Positions 35,106-44,155 of a stretch of DNA of 64,000 nt are shown in pieces. The translations under genes and the position numbers were made by a program. The stretch lies in contig NZ_JAHUWZ010000004.1 in the NCBI RefSeq assembly GCF_019218755.1, forward strand, positions 434,001 through 498,000, in the 5' to 3' direction. Each line of letters begins with the position of its first letter. Within the stretch, counting starts at the first letter, position 1. The notes under the pieces are model-generated. The model was not told where the DNA came from. It saw only the letters and a list, made by a program, of their open reading frames with translations, and ran no database searches. The stretch is from Acidovorax sp. sif1233 (GTDB lineage: Bacteria; Pseudomonadota; Gammaproteobacteria; Burkholderiales; Burkholderiaceae_C).

Positions 35106-37013
35106 TCACTCCACCGTCACGCTCTTCGCGAGGTTCCGGGGCTTGTCCACATCCGTCCCCCGCGCGCAGGCCGTGTGATACGCCAGCAGCTGCAGCGGCA
35201 CCACGTGCAGCAGCGGGCTCAAGGGCCCGTAGTGCTCGGGCATGCGGATCACGTGGATGCCCTCACTGCTCTCGATGCGGGTGTCGGCATCGGCCAGCAC
35301 GTAGAGCACGCCCGCGCGGGCGCGCACTTCCTGCATGTTGCTCTTGAGCTTTTCCAGCAGCGCATCGTTGGGGGCCACGGTGACCACGGGCATGGCGCTG
35401 GTGACCAGGGCCAGGGGGCCGTGCTTGAGTTCGCCCGCCGGGTAGGCCTCGGCGTGGATGTAGCTGATTTCCTTGAGCTTGAGCGCGCCTTCGAGCGCGA
35501 TGGGATAGTGCAGGCCCCGGCCCAGGAAGAGCGCGTTCTCCATGCGCGCGAAGTCCTCGGCCCAGCTAATGAGCTGCGGCTCCAGCGCCAGCACGGCCTG
35601 CAGGGCCACGGGCAGGTGGCGCATGGCCTTGAGGTGGGCGGTTTCCTGCGCTTCGGTCAGGCGCCCCTTGGATTGGGCCAGTGCCAGCGTCAGCAGGAAC
35701 AGGCCGGCCAGCTGCGTGGTGAAGGCCTTGGTGCTGGCCACGCCGATCTCCACGCCCGCGCGCGTGATGTAGGCCAGCTTGCATTCACGCACCATGGCGC
35801 TGGTGGCCACGTTGCAGATGGTGAGCGTGTGCGCCATGCCCAGGCTCTGCGCATGGCGCAGGGCGGCCAGGGTGTCGGCGGTTTCTCCGCTCTGGCTGAT
35901 GGTGACGACCAGCGTGCGCGGGTTGGGCACGCTGGTGCGGTAGCGGTACTCGCTGGCCACCTCGACCTGGGTGGGAATGCCGGCGATCTCCTCGAGCCAG
36001 TACTTGGCCGTGCAGCCGCTGTAGTAGCTGGTGCCGCAAGCCAGGATCAACACGCTGTCGATCTCCTTGAACACGCGCCAGGCGGCAGCGCCGGGCTGGC
36101 CGTGCTGGCCCGCGCCATCGAACAGCTCGGGCACGATGCCCTCCACGCCTTCGAGCGTGTCGGCGATGGCGCGCGGCTGTTCGAAGATTTCCTTTTGCAT
36201 GTAGTGGCGGTAGGGGCCCAGCTCGGCCGCGCCGCTGTGGGCCAGCACGGTGCGCACGGGGCGCTGCGCCGGGGTGAGCGCCTCGCGGCCCTTGCCCACG
36301 ATCCAGTAGCGGCCCAGCTGCAGGTCCACCAGGTCGCCCTCTTCCAGGTACACGATCTGGTCGGTGACGCCCGCCAGGGCCATGGCGTCGCTGGCCAGGA
36401 AGTGTTCTGAGCCATCCTTGCCCACGCCCAGGATCAGCGGCGAACCCGCGCGTGCGCCCACCACGCGGTGGGGTTCGTCCTTGTGCATCACGGCGATGGC
36501 GTAGGCGCCGTGCAACTGGGCAACCGTGGCCTGCACGGCATCGAACAGGTCGCCGCTGTAGTGGCTGTCCACCAGGTGGGCGATGACCTCGGTGTCGGTC
36601 TGGCTGGTGAACACGTAGCCGCGCGCCTGCAAGGCGGCGCGCAGCTCCTCGTGGTTCTCGATGATGCCGTTGTGCACCAACGCCACGCGCCCCGGGGTGC
36701 CCGCCGCATCGCCCGCGCCGTGGCTGAAATGGGGGTGGGCGTTGTGCACTTCCGGTGCCCCGTGCGTGGCCCAGCGGGTGTGGGCAATGCCGGTGGCGCC
36801 ATCCACATGGTCGGCCTGCACCTGTTCAAGCAGTTCGGTCACGCGGGCCGTGCTGCGCGCGCGCTGCAGGCCGGCGGGGCGCGCCGCGTCCAGGCTGGAG
36901 GCGTGCACGGCCACGCCGCAAGAGTCATAGCCCCGGTATTCGAGCCGCTGCAGGCCCTGCACGAGGATGGGAACGATGTTGCGCGTGGAGACCGCGCCGA
37001 CGATGCCGCACAT
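35106..37013 (-). CDS. glmS: Glutamine-fructose-6-phosphate aminotransferase (isomerising)
   Basis: The 635-residue enzyme makes glucosamine-6-phosphate for peptidoglycan and LPS. The N-terminal glutaminase domain starts [12 protein letters not shown] with the catalytic Cys2 and has [10 protein letters not shown] and [11 protein letters not shown]. Two SIS domains follow ([43 protein letters not shown]). The C-terminus ends in the invariant LAKSVTVE. Its 3' end, the region used by Tn7-like elements in other bacteria, faces the catabolic region. No glmS ribozyme is recognisable upstream. Confidence 0.98.
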   Translation of the reverse strand: MCGIVGAVSTRNIVPILVQGLQRLEYRGYDSCGVAVHASSLDAARPAGLQRARSTARVTELLEQVQADHVDGATGIAHTRWATHGAPEVHNAHPHFSHGAGDAAGTPGRVALVHNGIIENHEELRAALQARGYVFTSQTDTEVIAHLVDSHYSGDLFDAVQATVAQLHGAYAIAVMHKDEPHRVVGARAGSPLILGVGKDGSEHFLASDAMALAGVTDQIVYLEEGDLVDLQLGRYWIVGKGREALTPAQRPVRTVLAHSGAAELGPYRHYMQKEIFEQPRAIADTLEGVEGIVPELFDGAGQHGQPGAAAWRVFKEIDSVLILACGTSYYSGCTAKYWLEEIAGIPTQVEVASEYRYRTSVPNPRTLVVTISQSGETADTLAALRHAQSLGMAHTLTICNVATSAMVRECKLAYITRAGVEIGVASTKAFTTQLAGLFLLTLALAQSKGRLTEAQETAHLKAMRHLPVALQAVLALEPQLISWAEDFARMENALFLGRGLHYPIALEGALKLKEISYIHAEAYPAGELKHGPLALVTSAMPVVTVAPNDALLEKLKSNMQEVRARAGVLYVLADADTRIESSEGIHVIRMPEHYGPLSPLLHVVPLQLLAYHTACARGTDVDKPRNLAKSVTVE

Positions 37014-37119
37014 GGTGGTTGCCCTGGTTGGAAAGCGATGGGGGCGATGGTAGGCGGCACAGCAAGAAATTAATGATTGATATTCATCTTGTTTTGGACT
37101 TTAATTTCACCACCAATCA

Positions 37120-37139
37120 TTGATGAAATTTTCAATCAA
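37120..37139. promoter_or_regulatory. AT-rich imperfect palindrome in the glmS/Lrp divergent gap
   Basis: TTGATGAAATTTTCAATCAA is an imperfect dyad 13 bases before the Lrp start, in an AT-rich stretch unlike its surroundings. Lrp/AsnC proteins favour such sites and autoregulate, so this is a candidate autoregulatory box. Confidence 0.45.
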
Positions 37140-37152
37140 TTTTACTTAAAAT

Positions 37153-37641
37153 ATGGAATCCATAGCACTCGACCTCGTGGATCTGCAGTTGCTCAACCTC
37201 CTGCAAACCGACGCCGCGCAAAGCAACCAGTCCCTGGCCGAGCGGGTGCATGTCTCCCCGCCCACCTGCCTGCGCCGGGTCAAGCGCCTGCAGGATGCCG
37301 GGCTCATCGAGCGGCAGGTCGCCATCCTGCAGCCCGACCGGCTGGCCGCCCTCCAGGGCCACGGGCTGGCGTGCATCGTCGAGGTGTCGCTGGACCGGCA
37401 GGGGGCCGAGCAGCTCGACGCGTTCGAGGCCCGCGCGGTGGCGGACGCCGCCGTGCAGCAGTGCTGGCGGGTTTCGCCGGGGCCGGACTTCGTGCTGGTG
37501 GTGCACACACGGGACATGCCCGGCTACCTGGCGCTGTCGCAGCGGCTTTTCACCGGCAACGCCAATGTGCGCAACGTCAAGGCTTTTTTCGCCACCCGCA
37601 GGGCAAAATTTGATACAAAAGTGCCGCTATCGCTGGATTGA
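37153..37641 (+). CDS. Lrp/AsnC-family transcriptional regulator
   Basis: A 162-residue regulator with an N-terminal helix-turn-helix (LDLVDLQLLNLLQTDAAQSNQ, VHVSPPTCLRRVKRLQDAGLI) and a C-terminal RAM ligand-binding domain (CWRVSPGPDFVLVVHTRDMPGY). It is divergent from glmS across an AT-rich gap with a palindrome. Effector is probably an amino acid. A repeat element starts inside its last codons. Confidence 0.9.
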   Translation: MESIALDLVDLQLLNLLQTDAAQSNQSLAERVHVSPPTCLRRVKRLQDAGLIERQVAILQPDRLAALQGHGLACIVEVSLDRQGAEQLDAFEARAVADAAVQQCWRVSPGPDFVLVVHTRDMPGYLALSQRLFTGNANVRNVKAFFATRRAKFDTKVPLSLD

Positions 37642-37676
37642 CAAGCGCTATAAGCTATATTTTTCATAGCAATCAC
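37627..37676. repeat. Dispersed hairpin repeat, copy A
   Basis: Contains GCTATCGCTGG, ACAAGCGCTATAAGCTAT and TTTTCATAGCA, a degraded copy of the GCGCTT/AAGCGC repeat seen at 44771, 47079 and 61217. It overlaps the 3' end of the Lrp gene. Confidence 0.6.
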
Positions 37677-37836
37677 CTGCTTGGCGCATCCCCCGCCAGT
37701 TCCCCCGCTGGGCGCCATGCCTTGCTGGCCTCTTGCCCCGCGGCAAGGTAAGCTGCCCCAGACCTCCACCCTCCAGCCCGCCGGGCTTCGCGCGGTACCG
37801 CATGCCGGCGGGTCCGCCAGAGGCGCACCAGGACCC

Positions 37837-38895
37837 ATGCCCACACCCGAACGCCAGATGCCCCGCCGTATCTACCCGCTCCGGGTCCTGGGCATGGGGC
37901 TGGGCGGGATGGTGGTGGGTGTGGTGCTGTGGGAGCGCCAGGCCTCGTTCCCGGCCTGGGCGGCGCTGGTGCTGGCCGCCCTCGTCTGGCCCCATGCGGC
38001 CTGCCTGCTCGCGCGGCGCAGCGCCGACCCCTACCGCGCTGAAATCCGCAACCTGCTTGCCGACTCGGCCATGACGGCCGCGCTGGTGCCGCTGATGCAC
38101 TTCAACCTGCTGCCCAGCGCGCTGCTGGTCACGCTGACGATGGTGGACAAGATCACCACCGGCATCGGCGGGCTCTGGGCCCGGTCCATCCCGGTGATGC
38201 TCGCGGCCGGTGTGGCCAGCGCGGTGGCCACCGGCATGCACTGGGCGCCCGAGACCTCCATGCGGGTGATCGTGGCGTGCCTGCCGGTGATGATGCTGCA
38301 TACGCTGTCGGTCAGCGTGGTGAGCTACCGGCTGATCCGCAAGACCGCGCGGCAGAACCAGCAGCTGGACGAGCTGCGCCGCGTGGACTCGCTGACCGGC
38401 CTGTACCGGCGCGGCCACTGGGAGGAACAGGCCGAGGCCGCATTGCGCCACCACCACGCGACCGGCGAACCGGCCTGCATGCTGATGATGGACATCGACC
38501 ACTTCAAGCACATCAACGACGCCCACGGCCACACCGTGGGCGATGAGGCGCTGCGGGCGCTGGCCCATGTGGTGCGGGGCAATGTGCGCGCTGGCGACTG
38601 CGCGGGCCGCTACGGCGGCGACGAGTTCGCCATCATCCTGCCCGGGCTGCAGGCCCGGGACGCGATGGCCATCGCCCAGCGCATCCGCGAGCAGACCGAG
38701 GGCACGCGCCTGCGCAACCTGCCGCAGCTGCGCTTTACCAGCAGCATCGGCGTGGCGCCTGCCCAGCGCGGCCACGCCAGCGTGCGCGAATGGACCGATG
38801 CGGCCGACGCCGCGCTCTACGCCGCCAAGAACGCCGGGCGCAACCGCGTCTCGGGCGGCCCGGACGCTGCCGCGCCACTGGTGCCCGCCGCGTAG
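37837..38895 (+). CDS. Membrane diguanylate cyclase (MASE2-like sensor + GGDEF)
   Basis: With the ATG at 37837 the protein has 352 residues. The N-terminal half has several hydrophobic helices and begins RRIYPLRVLGMGLGG, like the MASE2 sensory domain of AdrA. The GGDEF domain (about 185-340) has DSLTGLYRRGHWE, MMDIDHFKHINDAHGH and an intact RYGGDEFAII active site; no RxxD inhibitory site is evident five residues before it. It should synthesise cyclic di-GMP at the inner membrane. Monocistronic; the signal is unknown. Confidence 0.9.
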   Translation: MPTPERQMPRRIYPLRVLGMGLGGMVVGVVLWERQASFPAWAALVLAALVWPHAACLLARRSADPYRAEIRNLLADSAMTAALVPLMHFNLLPSALLVTLTMVDKITTGIGGLWARSIPVMLAAGVASAVATGMHWAPETSMRVIVACLPVMMLHTLSVSVVSYRLIRKTARQNQQLDELRRVDSLTGLYRRGHWEEQAEAALRHHHATGEPACMLMMDIDHFKHINDAHGHTVGDEALRALAHVVRGNVRAGDCAGRYGGDEFAIILPGLQARDAMAIAQRIREQTEGTRLRNLPQLRFTSSIGVAPAQRGHASVREWTDAADAALYAAKNAGRNRVSGGPDAAAPLVPAA

Positions 38896-38932
38896 CGCCG
38901 GGCCCGCGGCCTGCCCACGGACAACCGCGGCC

Positions 38933-39775
38933 TCAGGCGCGCGATGGCGCGGCAACGGCAGCAACAGCCGCCGAGCCCGGCCACGCCACCCGCACCGTGC
39001 AACCCGCCCCGGGCAATGCGGTGGCCGTGATGGCGCCCCCGTGGCGCTGCGCGATGGCCTGGCACAGCGCCAGCCCCGCGCCCACGCCCTCGAACTCGCT
39101 CTCGCGGTGCAGGCGATGGAACACGCCGAACAGGCCGTCGGCGCGCGCAGGATCGAAGCCCGTGCCGTTGTCCTGCACGGTGAACACGACCTGCCCCGCC
39201 TGCGCCGCCGCGGGGTCGGATTCGGCCTGCACCGCGATGCACGGCCGCGCGCTGTGGCGCGTGAACTTGAGGGCATTGCCCAGCAATTGCACCAGCAGCT
39301 CCTGCAGCAGGGCGGGGTCGGCCTGCAGCGTGGGCAGGCGGGTGGCATCCGCGGTGCGCCAGTCGATGGCGCGGCCCGCCTCGGCGGAGGCCAGGGCGGC
39401 ACGCGCCCGGACCACGGCGTCCGCCAGCGGCACCGGCTGCAGGTTCAGCGGCGCCCGCTGGGCACGCGCCATCGCGAGCAGGCCGTCGATCATCATCCCC
39501 ATGCGCCGCGCGGACTGGTCCATGGTGCCCAGAAAACGCAGCGCCTCCTGCACCGCAGCCGACTGCGCGACGTCCGGCGGCAGGTCGCCCAGCACCTCGC
39601 GCACCAGCGTGCCGTACGAGGTCACGTGCCGCAGCGGCGCGCGCAGGTCGTGCGAGACGGCGCGCAGAAACTCTTCCTGCGCCGCCGCCATGCCGGCCAC
39701 CTGCTGCTGGCTGCGTGCCAGCTCGGCGCGCAACAGCTGCAGCTCCTGCCCGGCGGTGGCGTCGGAGGGTGTCAT
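38933..39775 (-). CDS. Soluble sensor-less histidine kinase, overlapping glmU
   Basis: 280 residues starting at ATG 39773-39775, which overlaps the glmU stop (ATGA). No membrane segment or sensor domain is present; a coiled-coil-like N-terminus (LLRAELARSQQQ) leads to the H-box RAVSHDLRAPLRH with H42. The catalytic domain has the N-box QLLGNALKF, G1 DNGTGFDPA, an F-box GLFGVFHRLH and G2 GVGAGLAL. No response regulator gene is adjacent. Coupled translation with glmU is unusual and may only reflect local packing. It may need a partner carrying the sensor. Confidence 0.85.
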   Translation of the reverse strand: MTPSDATAGQELQLLRAELARSQQQVAGMAAAQEEFLRAVSHDLRAPLRHVTSYGTLVREVLGDLPPDVAQSAAVQEALRFLGTMDQSARRMGMMIDGLLAMARAQRAPLNLQPVPLADAVVRARAALASAEAGRAIDWRTADATRLPTLQADPALLQELLVQLLGNALKFTRHSARPCIAVQAESDPAAAQAGQVVFTVQDNGTGFDPARADGLFGVFHRLHRESEFEGVGAGLALCQAIAQRHGGAITATALPGAGCTVRVAWPGSAAVAAVAAPSRA

Positions 39776-41202
39776 GGCCTGGGCAGCTTGGCGGGGCGCG
39801 CCCAGTTGGCGATGCTCACCTGCTTGCCGCGCGCCACGCTGAGGGCGCCCGGGGCCGTGCTCTTGGTGATGGTGCTGCCGCCGCCCACGGTGCCGCCCGC
39901 GCCAATGGTGACGGGCGCCACCAGCACGCAGTTGCTGCCCACGTGCACGTCGGCCTCGATCACCGTGCGGTGCTTGTTGGCGCCGTCGTAGTTGGCGGTG
40001 ATGGCGCCCGCGCCGTAGTTCACGCGCTCGCCCACCGTGGCATCGCCCAGGTAGGCCAGGTGGTTGGCCTTGGCGCCGTCGGCCAGGGTGCTGTTCTTCA
40101 CCTCGACGAAGTTGCCGATGTGCACTTCGCGGCCCAGCTGCGCGCCGGGGCGCAGGCGGGCGAACGGGCCGATCAGCGCACCCTCGCCCACCGTGGCGCC
40201 TGCCTTTTCGCCGTCGATGTGGGTGAAGGGATGGACCACCGCGCCCGCAGCGATGCGCGCGTTGGCGATGCAGCAGTGGGCGCCGATGCTCACGCCCTCG
40301 CCCAGCTCCACGCGGCCGGTGAAGACGCAGTTCACGTCGATCTCCACGTCCTGCCCGCACACCAGCTCGCCGCGCGCGCCGGTGCGGGTGTCGTCGCGCA
40401 CATCGAACCGCGCGGGGTCGGCCAGGCGCACGCCCTGCTCCATCAAGGCCCGGGCTTGGCGCAACTGGTGCGCACGCTCCAGCTCGGCCAGCTGCAGCGG
40501 GCTGTTCACGCCCGCCACCTGCAGCGCATCGGTGATGCGGTGGGCCGCCACGGGCACGCCATCGGCCACGGCCATCGCGACGATGTCGGTGAGGTAGTAC
40601 TCGCCCTGCGCGTTGTCATTGGTCAGGCGGGCCAGCCAGCCGCGCAGCAGGCGCGCGGGCACGGCCATGATGCCGCTGTAGACCTCGGTGATGGCGCGCT
40701 GGGCCTCGCTCGCGTCCTTGTGTTCGACGATGCCCCGCACCCGGCCCTGGCCATCGCGCACGATGCGGCCGTAGCCCGTGGGATCGGGCAGCGTGACGGT
40801 GAGCAGCGCGAGCTGCCCGCCGGCCGAGGCCGCGACAAGCGCGCGCAGCGTGTCGGCCTGCGTGAGCGGCACGTCCCCCGACAGCACGACCGCCGTGCCG
40901 TCGTCGCGCAGGTGCGGCACGGCCTGCAGCACCGCGTGGCCGGTGCCGAGCTGGGGTTCCTGGCGCACGAATTTCACATCCAAAGTGCCCCCAGCGCTTG
41001 CTGTGCCTACGCTGGCAGCTTCCACTTCTGTAGCACCATGGCCGGTGATGACGATGGCGCTGCGCGCCTGCAGGTGCGCCGCCTGGTCGAGCACGTGGTG
41101 CAGCAGCGGGCGCCCGGCCAGGCGCTGCAGCACCTTGGGAAGCCGGCTTTTCATGCGCGTGCCCTTACCGGCCGCCATGATGAGGATGTCGAGTTGCGTC
41201 AT
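39772..41202 (-). CDS. glmU: Bifunctional UDP-N-acetylglucosamine pyrophosphorylase/glucosamine-1-phosphate acetyltransferase
   Basis: The 476-residue enzyme, about 20 residues longer than the E. coli form, catalyses the last two steps to UDP-GlcNAc. The uridyltransferase domain has DILIMAAGKGTRMKSRLPK and the metal-binding LSGDVPL; the left-handed beta-helix acetyltransferase domain has VNYGAGAITANYDGANKH (His). Between GHGATEV and PQLGTGHA the chain is 7 residues longer than in E. coli, over a stretch resembling the dispersed repeat. Together with glmS nearby, the gene supplies cell-wall precursors. Confidence 0.97.
   Translation of the reverse strand: MTQLDILIMAAGKGTRMKSRLPKVLQRLAGRPLLHHVLDQAAHLQARSAIVITGHGATEVEAASVGTASAGGTLDVKFVRQEPQLGTGHAVLQAVPHLRDDGTAVVLSGDVPLTQADTLRALVAASAGGQLALLTVTLPDPTGYGRIVRDGQGRVRGIVEHKDASEAQRAITEVYSGIMAVPARLLRGWLARLTNDNAQGEYYLTDIVAMAVADGVPVAAHRITDALQVAGVNSPLQLAELERAHQLRQARALMEQGVRLADPARFDVRDDTRTGARGELVCGQDVEIDVNCVFTGRVELGEGVSIGAHCCIANARIAAGAVVHPFTHIDGEKAGATVGEGALIGPFARLRPGAQLGREVHIGNFVEVKNSTLADGAKANHLAYLGDATVGERVNYGAGAITANYDGANKHRTVIEADVHVGSNCVLVAPVTIGAGGTVGGGSTITKSTAPGALSVARGKQVSIANWARPAKLPRP
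40979..41037. repeat. Dispersed hairpin repeat, copy B, within the glmU coding sequence
   Basis: Read on the minus strand it has TGCTACAGAAGTGG, AGCTGCCAGCG, CAAGCGCTGG and CACTTTGGA in the same order as copies at 44771 and 47079. It keeps the glmU frame open and encodes part of VEAASVGTASAGGTLD. Similarity was judged by eye. Confidence 0.5.
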
Positions 41203-41294
41203 GGATCTTCTGGGGGAGATTCGATACCGGGCGGGAAGCCCCGCGCAGGCTGGGCCACGATTATCGGCTGCGCCCGCCCGTGCCCGGCAATCCG

Positions 41295-42053
41295 CTACAG
41301 CAGCGGCATCAGGCGGGGCGGCCTGTCGTAGTACTCGGCGATGCGCGCGAGCGCCCGGGTGTTGAGCAGGCGCAGCCGCCCGTTCCTGATTTCATGCAGG
41401 CCCAGGGTGGCCAGCCGCCGCAGGGTCTTGTTGGTGTGCACCAGCGACAGCCCGAGCGCATCCGCGATGTGCTGCTGATTCAGCGGAAACGCCACGGTGC
41501 CGTCGGCCTCCACCAGCCCGATGCGGTCCAGCCGCCGGTACAGGTGCATCAGCAGCATGGCCACGCGTTCGGTGGCGTTGCGGCGGCCGGCGGTCAGCAG
41601 GTTGTCGTCCACATGGCCCTCCTCGTGCGCCGACAGCCAGGTGATGTCGTAGCCCAGGCGCGGGTGCTCGCGAAACAACGCCCACAGGCTGTCGTTCTGG
41701 AACACGCACAGCGCGCAGTCGGTGAGCGCCTCGATGCCATGGGTGGACACCTCGCCAAACTCCTGCTGCAGCCCCACCAGGTCGCCCGGCAGCAGGAAGT
41801 TCAGGATCTGGCGGCGCCCGTCGCTCAGCGTCTTGTAGCGAAACGCCCAGCCCGCATACAGCGTGAACAGCCTGGCATTGACCTCGTTCTCGCGCACCAG
41901 CGCGCCACCGGCCTCCACGGCCAGGGTGGTGGTGCGAAAGCCTTCTATGAAGTCCAGCACCTCGGGCTTCACCGCCGTGAATGCCCCCGTTGCGCGCAGC
42001 CTGCATTCATGGCAGGTGGGCGGGCAGGCATGGGTGGGCAGGCTGGGGTTCAT
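41295..42053 (-). CDS. Crp/Fnr-family transcriptional regulator with a cysteine-rich N-terminus
   Basis: A 252-residue regulator: cyclic-nucleotide-binding-like fold (about 25-150), dimer helix, and C-terminal helix-turn-helix (LNQQHIADALGLSLVHTNKTLRRL). Cysteines C10, C14 and C17 match the spacing of FNR C16/C20/C23, and C116 is near the FNR C122 position; the FNR C29 equivalent is Gly. It may bind an Fe-S cluster with unusual ligation, or simply be a degraded relative. Possible role: oxygen or redox response. It is isolated from its neighbours. Confidence 0.85.
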   Translation of the reverse strand: MNPSLPTHACPPTCHECRLRATGAFTAVKPEVLDFIEGFRTTTLAVEAGGALVRENEVNARLFTLYAGWAFRYKTLSDGRRQILNFLLPGDLVGLQQEFGEVSTHGIEALTDCALCVFQNDSLWALFREHPRLGYDITWLSAHEEGHVDDNLLTAGRRNATERVAMLLMHLYRRLDRIGLVEADGTVAFPLNQQHIADALGLSLVHTNKTLRRLATLGLHEIRNGRLRLLNTRALARIAEYYDRPPRLMPLL

Positions 42054-42202
42054 GGCGTGGCGGAGGGTGGGGAGATTTTAGGGACTGCGGCCGGCATTCC
42101 AAGGGCTCCACGATGCCACGGCCCCGCCCGGTGGCGCGATAGTTACATGTATGTCTTTTGACATTGCACAACCACCGGGCGCTCCCTACATTGGGATCGT
42201 CT

Positions 42203-42601
42203 ATGAAACCCAGCCCCGACCTCTACGAAGTGCTCTACGTGAGCACCCTCGCACCCGACCAACCCACCAGCGTGGTGGCCGAGGTCGCCGGGCGCGCGCG
42301 CCTGGTGAACGCGCAGCTTGACATCACGGGGCTGCTGATCTTCGACGGCCAGCGCTTCTGCCAGCAGCTGGAAGGCCCGCAGAAGGCCGTGCTCAAGCTC
42401 ATCGAGCGCATCCGCAACGACCCCCGCCACATCAACGTCGAGGTGCTGCACAACGGCCCGCTGGCGGCGCGCCGCTTCCAGCAGTTCAGCCTGGCCTTCA
42501 GCACGGTGGAGGACGTGGATGCGCTCGCGCGCATGGAACGGCTCGACGGCGAAGCAGCGCTGGCCGCGTTCGAGTCCATGCGCAGCCAGCTCGTCCTCTG
42601 A
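42203..42601 (+). CDS. Single-domain BLUF blue-light photoreceptor
   Basis: 132 residues starting ATG 42203. The BLUF fold is recognisable: LYEVLYVSTLA with Tyr12 at the flavin, LVNAQLDITGLLIFDGQRFCQQLEGP with Asn36 and Gln54, and the following beta-alpha units to the C-terminus. Such proteins bind FAD and sense blue light, passing the signal to partner proteins by contact, since no output domain is present. It stands alone between a Crp/Fnr gene and a convergent FabF-like gene; partner unknown. Confidence 0.85.
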   Translation: MKPSPDLYEVLYVSTLAPDQPTSVVAEVAGRARLVNAQLDITGLLIFDGQRFCQQLEGPQKAVLKLIERIRNDPRHINVEVLHNGPLAARRFQQFSLAFSTVEDVDALARMERLDGEAALAAFESMRSQLVL

Positions 42602-42652
42602 CACGCGCCCACGCGCCGGCCCCCATGGGCCCCTGCGGGGGCTGAAGCCGCG

Positions 42653-43927
42653 TCATGCGGCGTCCGGCCAGCGCCGCAGCAGCAGGCTGGCGTTCACCCC
42701 GCCGAAACCAAACCCGTTGAGCATGGCGTGCGTGAGCGCCATCGGCCGGGGCCGCAGCGCCACCATGTCCAGCCCCTCGGCCAGCGCATCGGGCGTGTGC
42801 AGGTTCAGCGTGCCCGGCACCACCTGGTCGCGCAGCGCCAGCGCCGTGAAGATGGCCGCCACCGCTCCCGCCGCCCCCAGCAGATGGCCGGTGGCCGACT
42901 TGGTGGAGCTGATGGCCACCTGCGCCCCCGCGCCAAACACCCGGCGGATGGCGGCCAGCTCGCCCCGGTCGCCCACACCCGTGGACGTGGCGTGCGCGTT
43001 CAGGTGCTGCACGTCCTGGGCCGTGAGGCCTGCCTGCGCCAGGGCGGCCCACATGCTGCGCGCGGCGCCGTCACCGTCTTCGGGGCCCGAGGTGATGTGG
43101 TACGCGTCGGCCGACGTGCCGTAGCCCACCAGCTCGGCCAGCGGCCGCGCGCCGCGCGCGAGGGCATGGTCCAGCGCCTCGATCACCAGCATGCCCGCGC
43201 CCTCGCCCATCACGAAACCGTCGCGCTGCGCATCAAACGGCCGCGAGGCCTGCTCGGGCGTGTCGTTGAACGCCGTGCCCAGGGCCTTGGCCGCCGCAAA
43301 GCCGCCCAGGCTCACGCGGTCAATGGCCGCCTCGCTGCCGCCGCACAGGGCCACGTCGGCCTCGCCGCTGCGGATCAGGCGCGCGGCATCGCCAATCGCC
43401 TGGACGCTGGCGGCGCAGGCGGTGACCGGCGCGCCCAGCGGCCCCTTGAGCCCGTGGCGGATCGACACCTGCCCCGCCGCCAGATTGACCAGGAACGACG
43501 GCACCGTGAACGGCGACAAGCGCTGCGGGCCGCGCGTATCAGTGGTGCGCACGGCCTCGGCAATCGCGCCAAAGCCGCCAATGCCCGAGGCGATCACGGT
43601 GGCCGTGCGTTCGCGCGCCCGCTCGTCGGCAGGCGGCCAGCCGGCCTGCGCCAGCGCCTGCTGCGCCGCGCCCAGCGCAAAGGGGATGAAGCGGTCCATC
43701 TTGCGCTGGTCCTTGGACGAGACGACGGCATCCACGTCCCAGCCACCTTCGGGGTCTTGAGCGACATCCGGCACCTGCCCCGCCACCTTGGCGGCAATGC
43801 CGTCCGTGACAGCGTCCGGCAGGCGCGACAGGCCCGAGCGCCCCGCCAGCAGGCGCCGCCACACCAGTTCCACACCGCAGCCCAGCGGCGACACCAGGCC
43901 CATGCCCGTGACCACGACGCGCCGCAT
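42653..43927 (-). CDS. Beta-ketoacyl-ACP synthase II-like enzyme (FabF family)
   Basis: The 424-residue product has the KAS catalytic triad: Cys in VTACAASVQAIGDA, His in NAHATSTGVGD and His in SSTKSATGHLLGAAG. The N-terminus RRVVVTGMGLVSPLG is canonical. It condenses malonyl-ACP with acyl-ACP. It is not with acpP, fabD or other fab genes, so it is probably an accessory FabF with a special acyl substrate. Its ATG at 43925-43927 overlaps the stop of a 24-codon ORF (TGATG), and a TetR gene is divergent. Confidence 0.92.
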   Translation of the reverse strand: MRRVVVTGMGLVSPLGCGVELVWRRLLAGRSGLSRLPDAVTDGIAAKVAGQVPDVAQDPEGGWDVDAVVSSKDQRKMDRFIPFALGAAQQALAQAGWPPADERARERTATVIASGIGGFGAIAEAVRTTDTRGPQRLSPFTVPSFLVNLAAGQVSIRHGLKGPLGAPVTACAASVQAIGDAARLIRSGEADVALCGGSEAAIDRVSLGGFAAAKALGTAFNDTPEQASRPFDAQRDGFVMGEGAGMLVIEALDHALARGARPLAELVGYGTSADAYHITSGPEDGDGAARSMWAALAQAGLTAQDVQHLNAHATSTGVGDRGELAAIRRVFGAGAQVAISSTKSATGHLLGAAGAVAAIFTALALRDQVVPGTLNLHTPDALAEGLDMVALRPRPMALTHAMLNGFGFGGVNASLLLRRWPDAA

Positions 43928-44001
43928 CAGGCCACCGCCTTGTCGCAGCACACACCACTCCACACCTCGGCACCACGGCCGCCATGGATCATCTTCTTCA
44001 T
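43927..44001 (-). CDS. 24-residue leader ORF translationally coupled to the FabF-like gene
   Basis: Bases 44001-43927 on the minus strand encode MKKMIHGGRGAEVWSGVC followed by CDKAVA and TGA. GAGGTG lies five bases before the ATG, the best ribosome binding site in this neighbourhood, while the FabF-like start (TGATG overlap) has none of its own. It is therefore probably translated and drives fabF translation by coupling. Whether the peptide has a function is unknown. Confidence 0.6.
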   Translation of the reverse strand: MKKMIHGGRGAEVWSGVCCDKAVA

Positions 44002-44082
44002 GGATTCACCTCGTAGACAGATTGGGCGCAGCACCAGGAACCGGTTCCAGGGCACTGCGGCGACGCACGGAAACGATCCGCG

Positions 44083-44140
44083 CCTTTATGATTGCAGCCG
44101 TCATCATAAAGGCATCACCACTTTTTGCGTACGATCGCAA
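44083..44140. promoter_or_regulatory. Divergent fabF-like/tetR operators
   Basis: CCTTTATGAT (44083-44092) is perfectly inverted as ATCATAAAGG (44103-44112). Closer to tetR, TTGCGTACGATCGCAA (44125-44140) has 5-base inverted arms. Either or both are likely bound by the divergent TetR protein. Confidence 0.6.
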
Positions 44141-44155
44141 TCAATAAGAGGCAGC

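Noticed and set aside
37014-37152. glmS ribozyme or riboswitch upstream of glmS
   Set aside because: The gap is AT-rich and holds a palindrome that suits the Lrp gene; no ribozyme core could be seen, as expected for proteobacteria.
38933-40360. A longer histidine kinase reaching back into glmU
   Set aside because: The upstream part is glmU read in another frame; the kinase starts at the ATG overlapping the glmU stop.
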